Below are positions 7,211 to 16,100 of a stretch of DNA of 42,139 nucleotides, in pieces. A model generated the notes under the pieces. It did not search any database. It saw only the letters and a program-made list of their open reading frames with translations, and had not been told where the DNA came from. The translations under genes and the position numbers were made by a program. The DNA is from an uncultured Lachnospiraceae bacterium (GTDB taxonomy: Bacteria > Bacillota > Clostridia > Lachnospirales > Lachnospiraceae): positions 1 to 42,139 of the forward strand of contig CACWQH010000018.1 in assembly GCA_902762955.1 (NCBI GenBank), given 5' to 3'. The number at the start of each line of letters is the position of its first letter. Within the stretch, counting starts at the first letter, position 1.

Positions 7211-9628
7211 TTACTTAAGTGTTTTATTGGCTGTAATAATCTTTGCGAGTTCACTTGCAGTGATAGGCTTGGAGAAGAGGTAGCCTTGAAGTGTATCACA
7301 GAGCTGATCCTGAAGTATCTCAAGCTGCTCCTGACTTTCAACACCTTCTGCTACGACGGCAATATTCATCTGGTGAGCAAGTGAGATGATTGTGTTGGCA
7401 ATATACTTGTCATTTTCATTATTACAAATATCATCAATAAATGATTTATCAATCTTAAGAGTGTCAATCGGAAGCTGAGTCAGGTAGTTGAAGGATGAAT
7501 ATCCGGTTCCGAAGTCATCTAAAGCTATAGCAACACCAAGCTCCTTTATCTGATTGATAAGCTTAAGGTTATGTTCAAAGGATTGCATAAGAACACTTTC
7601 CGTTATTTCAATTTCAAGGTATTTAAGGCTCATACCGGTTTTGGCAGGAATAGATTTTATGATATCGATAAAATTATCCTTTTTAAGCTGGCTGGTTGAA
7701 ACATTTACAGAAACCTTGTATGGACCGTATCCGTTTTTTATAATTGTATTATTGAACATACAGGCTTCGTAAAGTGCCCACTCACCGAGTTCATTAATCA
7801 TTCCGTTATCTTCGGCGATAGGTATGAATTCTTCAGGTGATACAAAGCCCAAAAGCTCAGAATTGATACGCATAAGAGCCTCATATCCGGTTATTTCACC
7901 GGAGAGCATATTAACCTGAGGCTGGTAAAGAAGATAAACCTCTTTCTTTTCTATAACATTTGTGAGCATTTCATCAAGCTCATTCTTTCGGTTGAAATCG
8001 TAATCCATAAAGCTGTCAAAGAATCTGTATGCATTCTTACCGGAGGTCTTTGCACTGTACATGGCAAGGTCTGCATTTTTGATAAGCTCATTTATAGAAA
8101 GACCGTGTTCAGGGAAGAGGGCAACACCGATACTGGCTGATACATGGGCTTTTTCACCCTCGAGGTCAAACGGAAGCTTGACTATATCAACAATGCTTTG
8201 TGCGAAGCTCTTTAAATCATCAACATTATTATAAGCTGATTTAAATACAAGGAATTCGTCACCGCCGGTTCTGGCAACTATATCATTTTCATTTGACAGA
8301 CATTTAAGCTGGTCTGAAAACTGCTTTAAGAGTAAGTCACCATAATCATGTCCGAGTGTATCATTAACATTTTTAAAGTTATCAAGGTCAATGAAAAATA
8401 TAGCATGTCTCTTTAACTGCGCGCCTTCCTGATTAAATATATCATATGAATACTTCATAAAAGCAACTCTGTTATAAAGACCGGTAAGACCGTCATGGTA
8501 TGCAAGCTGTTCAATGTAAGCATAATTTTTCTTTAATTCAATTTCATTTTCTTCAAGTATCTTCTTGGATTTATCAAGCTCCTTGTAGTTGCCGGAAATG
8601 ATTTCCATCATGTTGTTAAACATTTCGGCGAGCTCACCAAATTCATTTTCTTCTTTGATATCAGACCTTTTATCAAGATCGCCATCGGCAGCTTTTCTCA
8701 TATCGTTTTTAAGAGAAATAATCGGGTCGGTGTATTTTTTAACGAGGAAGCTGCTTATAATAATTGCTATGATAAGTATGATTGCCAGGGTGATTATAAG
8801 TGTTAGAGGCAGGGTTGATATGATGGCCTGATATTCGCTACCGTCCTGCTTTATAACATATAACCAGTTCTGGGAGGATATACGGTAGTAACCGTATATA
8901 TTTCTTACAGATGAAATGTTTGTGCTTAAAAATCCGTTTATAGTACCTTGATTTAGTATGTTTTTGGCTTCGTCATACAGTTTTTTATCTTTATCATCAT
9001 TGCTATAGTTGAACAGATATTCTCCATCGGATGAGAGAATGAAAGCAGAGCCGGCTTCAGGCATAAATGCACCAAAATAATCTGCAGGTATATTGGATCT
9101 TATTATACCTACAATTGTTCCCTTAACTTTGATAGGGGCGATGATTTCAATGCTGTTGCCATCTTTGTTGATATTTGAGGCGTTCATGATGATGGTTTCG
9201 TTTATTTCGGTAACGGGAACACTCATGTATTCCTCCCAGTCGCCATTTGCATTTTCATCGGAGCTTGCGATAAGATATCCGTTTATGTCGTACATATAGT
9301 AATCGGTATAGTATAGTGCTTTCTTTTCAAAGAGCTCATCAACGTTACTAAGATGTGATGGAGAAGCACCTGATACAATACCATTATAGCTTTCAAGGGC
9401 GATATTTTGAATCTGTGTTGATGCAGCAAGTCCTTCAGCCTCGGCTATCTGGACATCCAGTTGGGCAGAAAAACCGTTAGCATATATTTCTGCAAGTTTA
9501 GCTGCGGAATCCTTTGCCAAATCCATATATTTATTGTAAGATATTATATAAATGAGGATTGTCATAAATATAATGGGAAGAGCTGAAAGAAGTATTAATG
9601 ACAATCTTAATGACTTTTTTATCGACAT
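7211..9628 (-). CDS. Membrane c-di-GMP enzyme, sensor-HAMP-GGDEF-EAL
   Basis: An 805-residue protein predicted to make and/or break c-di-GMP. Order: TM1 (about 10-30), extracytoplasmic Cache-like sensor, TM2 (about 272-297), HAMP, coiled segment, GGDEF (intact at 455-459), EAL (intact at 583-585). The EAL domain keeps the expected EITESVL, DDFGTG, LKIDKSF and AEGVES motifs, so phosphodiesterase activity is likely. The GGDEF site is intact, but its inhibitory site reads NEND where RxxD is usual, so product inhibition may be lost. I chose ATG 9628 because GGAG lies 8 bases upstream; the longer frame to 9697 runs into the promoter. It is divergent from the MshEN-CheX gene. Confidence 0.92.
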   Translation of the reverse strand: MSIKKSLRLSLILLSALPIIFMTILIYIISYNKYMDLAKDSAAKLAEIYANGFSAQLDVQIAEAEGLAASTQIQNIALESYNGIVSGASPSHLSNVDELFEKKALYYTDYYMYDINGYLIASSDENANGDWEEYMSVPVTEINETIIMNASNINKDGNSIEIIAPIKVKGTIVGIIRSNIPADYFGAFMPEAGSAFILSSDGEYLFNYSNDDKDKKLYDEAKNILNQGTINGFLSTNISSVRNIYGYYRISSQNWLYVIKQDGSEYQAIISTLPLTLIITLAIILIIAIIISSFLVKKYTDPIISLKNDMRKAADGDLDKRSDIKEENEFGELAEMFNNMMEIISGNYKELDKSKKILEENEIELKKNYAYIEQLAYHDGLTGLYNRVAFMKYSYDIFNQEGAQLKRHAIFFIDLDNFKNVNDTLGHDYGDLLLKQFSDQLKCLSNENDIVARTGGDEFLVFKSAYNNVDDLKSFAQSIVDIVKLPFDLEGEKAHVSASIGVALFPEHGLSINELIKNADLAMYSAKTSGKNAYRFFDSFMDYDFNRKNELDEMLTNVIEKKEVYLLYQPQVNMLSGEITGYEALMRINSELLGFVSPEEFIPIAEDNGMINELGEWALYEACMFNNTIIKNGYGPYKVSVNVSTSQLKKDNFIDIIKSIPAKTGMSLKYLEIEITESVLMQSFEHNLKLINQIKELGVAIALDDFGTGYSSFNYLTQLPIDTLKIDKSFIDDICNNENDKYIANTIISLAHQMNIAVVAEGVESQEQLEILQDQLCDTLQGYLFSKPITASELAKIITANKTLK

Positions 9629-9668
9629 AGTTTTTTCTCCGTAATTAAATAATTTGACATATACATTT

Positions 9669-9697
9669 ATTATATAGAAAATCAATGTAATAATCAA
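9669..9697 (-). promoter_or_regulatory. Sigma-A promoter for the GGDEF-EAL gene
   Basis: On the minus strand: TTGATT (9697-9692), a 17-bp spacer and TATAAT (9674-9669). Transcription should begin near 9662, consistent with translation from 9628. Confidence 0.7.
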
Positions 9698-9740
9698 TCT
9701 GAAAATTATAATATTTTTGTTATTTTTATATAAAGAAAAG

Positions 9741-9769
9741 TTGATTTATTGGAATTTTTTGTGTATAAT
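9741..9769 (+). promoter_or_regulatory. Sigma-A promoter for the MshEN-CheX gene
   Basis: TTGATT (9741-9746), a 17-bp spacer and a perfect TATAAT (9764-9769). It is near-identical to the divergent promoter at 9669-9697. Only 43 bases separate the two -35 boxes, so one regulator could touch both. Confidence 0.75.
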
Positions 9770-9805
9770 TATATCAGCATCGTGTTTGCAAAAAGGAGGA
9801 GAGTA

Positions 9806-10696
9806 ATGTTTGACGTATATTTTGGTAAGTATTTGCAGGATATAGGGGTTATCAGCAAAGAAGATTATTTAGATATAATTGAAGCTAATCGTAAGAATAG
9901 AGTAAGGCTTGGTATCATTGCAGTCAGTGAAGGTTACATGACTGAGGAACAGGCTGATGAGGTAAACCGGATACAGGCTCAACAGGATGCAAGATTTGGA
10001 GATATAGCTGTATCAAAAGGATATCTTACAGATGCACAGGTAGGAGATTTGCTTAAGAAACAGGGAGATTCTTATCTTTTACTTGTACAGGAGCTTTTGG
10101 AAAGAAATCTTCTTTCACTTGAAGAAATTCAAAGGCACATTAATCAGTATAAGAAATCAGAGAGATTTACATCTTTGGATATAGATGCTTTAAAGAGCTC
10201 GGATATCGACAGTGTTATCCAGGTATTTACAAGAGAGATTCAGATACCGGCGGTTATTAAGGATTATCTTGCACTTATGGCAAGAAATATTGTCAGATTT
10301 ATTGATAATAAGGTAAGATTTGAAAGAATCGAAAGAATTTATACATATACCGATAAATGTATGGCAAGCCAGTCCTTTACCGGTGATTATGAGCTCTTTA
10401 TAGGTATCGGCGGTGTAGGTAATAAGAACATCGGTGAAGCTTATGCCAAAGAGGAATTTGAGAGCATTGATGAAGATTGCTTAGATGCTGTTTGTGAATT
10501 CATTAATGTAAGTAATGGTATATATGCATCAAAGTTAAGTCAGGAGGAAATAAAGATAGATATGCTTCCACCTGCTATGTATCCGGATGTTACAACAATT
10601 GAGACAGACGGAATCATGTATATGCTTCCTTGCTTCATACACGAGGAAAGAGCAGACATAATAATCTGTATGGAAACTAAGTGGCGTATAAGGTAA
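9806..10696 (+). CDS. MshEN-like domain fused to CheX-type CheY phosphatase
   Basis: A 296-residue two-part protein. The N-terminus carries two 24-residue motifs, R34-L-G...Q57 and R63-F-G...Q86, separated by exactly five residues. This is the published architecture of the MshEN c-di-GMP-binding module. The C-terminal half resembles CheX/CheC phosphatases: Asp227-x3-Glu231-x2-Asn234 within DAVCEFINVSNGIYASKL is the catalytic signature that dephosphorylates CheY-P. The start at 9806 follows AAAAGGAGGA; an upstream in-frame ATG at 9749 lies inside the promoter. A cheY-like gene begins 53 bases after the stop, and a c-di-GMP enzyme is divergent upstream. c-di-GMP binding is inferred from the motif only. 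Confidence 0.85.
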   Translation: MFDVYFGKYLQDIGVISKEDYLDIIEANRKNRVRLGIIAVSEGYMTEEQADEVNRIQAQQDARFGDIAVSKGYLTDAQVGDLLKKQGDSYLLLVQELLERNLLSLEEIQRHINQYKKSERFTSLDIDALKSSDIDSVIQVFTREIQIPAVIKDYLALMARNIVRFIDNKVRFERIERIYTYTDKCMASQSFTGDYELFIGIGGVGNKNIGEAYAKEEFESIDEDCLDAVCEFINVSNGIYASKLSQEEIKIDMLPPAMYPDVTTIETDGIMYMLPCFIHEERADIIICMETKWRIR

Positions 10697-10749
10697 TACG
10701 AAATATATGCGTTATAAATGATTTAATAAAGATTAAGGAGAAGTTGAAG

Positions 10750-11112
10750 ATGGCAAATATATTGATAGTTGATGATTCAAGAACTTCAAGAAGAATCCTA
10801 AGAGGAATCCTTGAAGAAGATGGTCATACAATTATAGGCGAAGCAAAAAATGGTCAGGAGGGTTACGATTTATATAAAGAATTCAGACCTGACCTCGTCA
10901 CGATGGATATTACAATGCCGATTCTTACAGGTGTAGAGGCTTTAAAGAAGATAAAAGAAGAATATCCGGATTCAAAGATAATAATGGTTTCAGCAGCCGG
11001 ACAGCAGCATAATATGATTGAAGCTGTTCAAAATGGCGCGGCTGAATTTATTTCAAAGCCTTTTGAAATTGATGCAATTAAAAAGGTAGTAAGAAATGTT
11101 TTGGAGTCTTAA
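10750..11112 (+). CDS. CheY-like single-domain response regulator
   Basis: A 120-residue stand-alone receiver domain. Acidic pocket Asp8-Asp9, phospho-acceptor Asp53 (VTMDITMP), Ser81 and Lys103 (ISKPF) are all present, so it should be phosphorylated normally. There is no output domain, as in CheY. The start is ATG 10750 with AAGGAG about 9 bases upstream. It follows the MshEN-CheX gene with no terminator between, so the pair is probably one transcript encoding a phosphatase and its likely substrate. A good terminator follows. Whether it acts on the flagellar motor or elsewhere is not shown. Confidence 0.92.
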   Translation: MANILIVDDSRTSRRILRGILEEDGHTIIGEAKNGQEGYDLYKEFRPDLVTMDITMPILTGVEALKKIKEEYPDSKIIMVSAAGQQHNMIEAVQNGAAEFISKPFEIDAIKKVVRNVLES

Positions 11113-11128
11113 ATTTATATAATCAAAT

Positions 11129-11162
11129 AAAAGGCACTCTTATTATAAGGAGTGCCTTTTCG
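11129..11162 (+). terminator. Intrinsic terminator of the CheX-CheY unit
   Basis: AAAAGGCACTC (11129-11139) and GAGTGCCTTTT (11150-11160) form a perfect 11-bp stem with a 10-base loop. The 3' arm ends in T. Confidence 0.88.
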
Positions 11163-11219
11163 TGTGATTTATATTAAACTTTTAATTGTTTATATGACAT
11201 AATTAATGCGGAGGCATAT

Positions 11220-12158
11220 ATGATAGAAACTGTTGTGTCAGTAGATCTGATGATAGAGGAAAAACTAAAAATTAAAAAAAACAGATTAGCACCGGATATT
11301 CTATCAGGTGATGAAAAAAGACTCTGTATCGTTTCCGGACTTTACGGTGACGAGCTTCAGGGACAATATATTTGCTATGAAATTATAAGAAAAATTAAAG
11401 AGGATTTCGACAAGCTTAAGGGTATAGTCGATGTATATCCAAGTCTTAATCCTTTGGGACTTGATTCAAGAACAAGATATATTCCTGATTCCGATATGGA
11501 TATGAACCAGCTTTTTCCGGGTTCAAAAACCGGTGCGGTTGGTGAGTATGCTGCATCCTGTATATTTGATGATATCAAGGGCGCGGATGTATGTATTGAT
11601 TTGCATTCCAGCAATATATTTTTGCACGAGGTACCACAGGTAAGATTAAATGATGACAATGTCGATGCACTTTTACCTATAGCCAAGTGCCTTAATACAG
11701 ATATGATATGGATACACCCCAGTACATCTGTTTTAAACGGAAGCCTTGCCTATGCTTTAAATAAAACAGGAACATTATCCCTGGTTATTGAATCAGGTAC
11801 GGCATTTAGGATTAATAAAAAGTATTGCAACAAAATAGTGGACGGCCTTTTGGCACTTATGAATTTTATGGGTATATGGGATAAAGAGTCTCCGAAGCCG
11901 CATGTACCCAGTATAACAAACGATAAAGATATGGTTTACATAAATTCGGAAAGCAGTGGGATTTTTATTCCGGGTGTTAATCTGTATGATAAGGTTAATA
12001 TCGGCGATGAGATAGGAATGATAGTAGATGTTATAACAGGCTCGGTAGAGGAGGTTGTAAAGGCTTCTGCAAATGGAATGATATGCTCTATCAGAGATTA
12101 TCCTGTTATCGAAGAAGGCTCGCTTATAGCAAGAATAGTGGGTGACGGAAATGAATAA
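11220..12158 (+). CDS. AstE/aspartoacylase-like M14 family protein
   Basis: A 312-residue protein of the succinylglutamate desuccinylase/aspartoacylase group of M14 zinc hydrolases. Visible landmarks: SGLYGDELQG (39-48), the position of the HxxE zinc motif, with Tyr42 where His is usual and Glu45 kept; His129 in DLHSS, the third zinc ligand; and VIESGTAF, near the catalytic Glu. The Tyr at a ligand position casts doubt on normal zinc binding. The C-terminus has a beta-rich extension (ESSGIFIPGVNLYDKVNIGDEIG) as in this family. GGAGG lies upstream. It overlaps the next, related gene by 8 bases, so the two are co-translated. Substrate unknown. Confidence 0.8.
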   Translation: MIETVVSVDLMIEEKLKIKKNRLAPDILSGDEKRLCIVSGLYGDELQGQYICYEIIRKIKEDFDKLKGIVDVYPSLNPLGLDSRTRYIPDSDMDMNQLFPGSKTGAVGEYAASCIFDDIKGADVCIDLHSSNIFLHEVPQVRLNDDNVDALLPIAKCLNTDMIWIHPSTSVLNGSLAYALNKTGTLSLVIESGTAFRINKKYCNKIVDGLLALMNFMGIWDKESPKPHVPSITNDKDMVYINSESSGIFIPGVNLYDKVNIGDEIGMIVDVITGSVEEVVKASANGMICSIRDYPVIEEGSLIARIVGDGNE

Positions 12159-13086
12159 AGAATTATTATTTACAATGAATACGTCCTTTAGGGGCGAGTA
12201 TGAAATACATGGTTTTACATATGGACACGGAGAAAAAGCTGCCTGTATAGTCGGAGCGATGAGGGGAAATGAGTATCAACAGCTTTACATCTGCTCATTG
12301 CTTGCCGAGAAGCTTTCGGAGATAGAAGCAAAGGGAGATATTGCATCAGATAAGCAGCTTCTGCTTATCCCCACGCTTAATTACAGCTCCATGAATGCCG
12401 GAAAGGTCAAATGGATATCTGATGATTCGGATATAAACAGGTCATTTCCGGGAAATCATCAGGGAACTGCGACAAGCAGAATTGCGGCAACTATACTTGA
12501 TATAGCCAAGGAGTATTCTTACGGAATCCAATTTGCCAGTTTTTATCTTCATGGTGAGCTTGTGCCTCATATCAGGATGATGAGAACCGGTAAGGAAAGC
12601 AACAGTCTTGCCAATTTATTTGGTATGCCTTATGTTGTAACCGGCATGAACAGAGCCTTTGATGCGGTTACTTTAAACTATAACTGGCAGGAGCTTGGTA
12701 CACAGGCATTTTCGGTATATTCAAAGACTACGGATTGGATAGATGATGAAAGTGCACGAGTGGCAGTTTCTTCAGTGCTAAGATTTTTGACAAGAATGGG
12801 AATTATAAGATATGATTGTCACGGAGGTTATATTTCAAGTATAATAAGTGAAGATGAGCTGGTGTCAGTTAAATCAGATAGTGCGGGCTTTTTCAGAAAG
12901 ATTGCTGAGATTAATACTGAGATAAAAAGAGGCGAATTAATGGCGGAGATTATCAATCCGATGGATGGTAAGATAAAAACACAGATAGTAGCTCCGACAG
13001 ACGGAATCGTGTTCTTTGTACAGGATGCACCGATGGTTTTCCAAAATACAGTATGCTATAAGATTATAAAAAGGCTGCATCAATAG
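12151..13086 (+). CDS. Second AstE/aspartoacylase-like M14 family protein
   Basis: A 311-residue paralogue of the preceding gene, starting 8 bases before that gene's stop. The zinc-motif region reads VGAMRGNEYQQLYICS, with Arg38 where His is usual and Glu41 retained; the later motif is FASFYLHGE. I recall the MRGNE form as conserved in a clostridial subfamily, so this may be a specialised non-classical member rather than a decayed gene. The C-terminus again has the swinging-arm-like beta region (SDSAGFFRKIAEINTEIKRGELMAEI). Conserved pairing of two such genes suggests a heteromer. Reaction unknown. The ribosome site is weak, fitting translational coupling. Confidence 0.75.
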   Translation: MNKELLFTMNTSFRGEYEIHGFTYGHGEKAACIVGAMRGNEYQQLYICSLLAEKLSEIEAKGDIASDKQLLLIPTLNYSSMNAGKVKWISDDSDINRSFPGNHQGTATSRIAATILDIAKEYSYGIQFASFYLHGELVPHIRMMRTGKESNSLANLFGMPYVVTGMNRAFDAVTLNYNWQELGTQAFSVYSKTTDWIDDESARVAVSSVLRFLTRMGIIRYDCHGGYISSIISEDELVSVKSDSAGFFRKIAEINTEIKRGELMAEIINPMDGKIKTQIVAPTDGIVFFVQDAPMVFQNTVCYKIIKRLHQ

Positions 13087-13174
13087 TCTTTTAATATATG
13101 GCTATATTTATTTAAGTAATATTTATAAGTGGGAAATAATCAAATTATAATAAATGACGGAAAGGAAAGATAAA

Positions 13175-16100
13175 ATGAGTAAGGTTAGAAGAATCTACGT
13201 CGAAAAAAAGGATGATTACGCGGTAAGAGCAAAGGAGTTAAAGCAGCAGTTTAAGGATTACCTTGGAATTAAAACAGATGCTGTAAGAGTTCTTGTACGC
13301 TATGATATGGAGGGTGTTTCGGATGAAACCTATGAAAAGGCTAAAGTAACAGTTTTTTCAGAGCCTCCGATTGATATAATTTATGAAGAAAGGTTTGATA
13401 TGGGAGCAGATGATAAGTGCTTTTCCATGGAATATCTTCCGGGACAGTTTGATCAGAGGGCAGATTCTGCAGAGCAGTGTGTGAAGCTTCTTAGTGAGGA
13501 TGAAAATCCGCTTATCAAATCCGCTACTACTTATATAATATCAGGCAATATAAATGATGAGCAGTTAGAGGCGATAAAGGAGTATGTTGTAAATCCGGTT
13601 GATTCAAGAATTACCGATGAGACAAAGCCTGATACCCTTGTTACAGTGTTTGAAGAACCAAAGGATGTTATCATTTTTGAAGGCTTCAAGGATATGGAGG
13701 AGGATAAGCTTAATGAGCTTTACGGCTCCCTTGGACTTGCCATGACCTTTAATGATTTCCTTCATATACAAAATTATTATAAAAATGAGGAAAACAGAGA
13801 CCCTTCCATGACAGAGATAAGGGTTCTTGATACATACTGGTCGGATCATTGTCGTCATACAACATTTTCAACTGAGCTTACCGATGTTAAATTTGATGAC
13901 GGATATTACAAAGAAATTCTTTCAGGTACTTATGATAAATATGTTGGTGCCATGAAGGAAATGTATAAGGACAGAGATGATAAATTTGTCTGCCTTATGG
14001 ATATAGCACTTATGGCTATGAAGGAATTAAGAAAAGCAGGAAAACTTGAGGACATGGAGGTATCGGATGAGATTAATGCATGTTCCATTGTTGTGCCTGT
14101 AACAATAGACGGTAAGGAAGAGGAGTGGCTTGTAAGCTTTAAAAATGAAACCCATAATCATCCTACCGAAATCGAACCGTTTGGTGGTGCGGCTACCTGC
14201 CTTGGTGGTGCTATAAGAGATCCGCTTTCAGGACGTTCTTATGTATATCAGGCAATGCGTGTCACAGGTGCCGCTGACCCTACAGTTTCCTTAAAGGATA
14301 CCATGAAGGGTAAGCTCCCACAGAGAAAAATAGTTAAGGTGGCTGCACAGGGTTACAGCTCATATGGTAACCAGATTGGACTTGCAACAGGTCTTGTAAA
14401 CGAGATTTACCACCCTGATTATGTGGCAAAGCGTATGGAGATTGGCGCTGTTATGGGTGCTGCTCCAAGAAGATGTGTAAAGAGAATGTCATCTGATCCC
14501 GGAGATATAATTATACTTTTAGGCGGACGTACAGGTAGAGACGGTTGCGGTGGTGCGACAGGTTCATCTAAGGCACATACCGAAAGCTCAATCGAAACCT
14601 GTGGAGCTGAGGTACAAAAGGGTAATCCTCCTACAGAGAGAAAGATTCAGAGATTATTCAGACGTGAGGAGGTTGCATCATTAATTAAGAAATGTAACGA
14701 TTTTGGTGCAGGTGGTGTATCTGTTGCAATCGGTGAGCTTGCAGATGGATTAAAGGTAGATCTCGACAAGGTGCCTAAAAAATATGCAGGTCTTGACGGA
14801 ACAGAGCTTGCCATATCAGAGTCACAGGAAAGAATGGCCATAGTTGTAGATCCGAAGGATGTAGATACTATGCTCGCTTACGCTAAGGAAGAAAATCTTG
14901 AAGCGGTGCCTGTAGCGGTCGTAACCGAGGAGCCAAGACTTGTTCTTAACTGGAGAGGTAAGGATATTGTTAATCTTTCAAGAGCATTTCTTGATACAAA
15001 CGGTGCTCATCAGGAGACTGAGGTTAAGGTCAATATGCCGGATGAGGCATCCAAATATTTTGAAGAAAAGAAGGATACAAAGGATATAGAAAAGCTTTGG
15101 CTTTCAGTACTTTCAGACTTAAATGTCTGCTCACAAAAGGGTCTTGTGGAAATGTTTGATTCATCCATAGGTGCCGGAACTGTAACTATGCCATATGGTG
15201 GTAAATATCAGCTTACACCTATACAGACAATGATTGCAAAGCTTCCTGTACTTAAGGGCAAGACAGATACCGTTACTATGATGAGCTACGGCTTCGATCC
15301 GTATCTTTCAAGCTGGAGCCCTTATCACGGTTCAATATATGCGGTTCTTACATCCGTTGCCAAGATTGCAGCTTCAGGTGGTGATGTAAGCAAGATAAGA
15401 CTTACCTTCCAGGAGTATTTCAAGAGACTCGGAACGGACCCTTATCGTTGGGGACAGCCTCTTGCAGCACTTCTTGGTGCTTATGATGTACAGATGGGAC
15501 TTGGTCTTCCTTCTATCGGTGGTAAGGATTCCATGTCAGGTACCTTCAACGATATAGATGTTCCGCCTACACTTTGTTCCTTTGCGGTAGACGTAGCAAG
15601 CTATATGAATGTTGTAACTCCTGAACTTAAAAATGCCGGAAATATATTGGTTAAATTTAACATTGATAAAGATGAATATGATATACCGGATTATCAGGAT
15701 GCACTTAACAAGTACGGAAAACTCTATGAAGCGATTAAAAACGGTTTGGTAGAGTCTTCTTATGCAGTCGGCTTTGGTGGTGTTATCGAGGCGGTAAGCA
15801 AGATGGCATTTGGTAATAAGCTTGGTGTCGAGATAGAAGAGGCTTATCCGGCTGATAAGCTTTATTCTAAAGACTATGGTTCGATAATCCTTGAGATAAA
15901 GGAAGAAAATTTGGATGCTCTCGGCATCCCTTGCATAGTAATCGGTAAGGTTACGGAAGAGCCTGAGTTTAGATACGGTGATACTGTGATATCCATGGAT
16001 GCAGCACTTTATGCATGGACAGGAAAGCTTGAAAAGGTATTTCCTAATTATTCAAATGTATCACAGGAGGATAAGATTAATGATGAGCTTAAGATAGAAA

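Noticed and set aside
9749-9805. Longer N-terminus for the MshEN-CheX protein
   Set aside because: The upstream ATG lies within the promoter spacer and lacks a ribosome site; ATG 9806 has a strong one.
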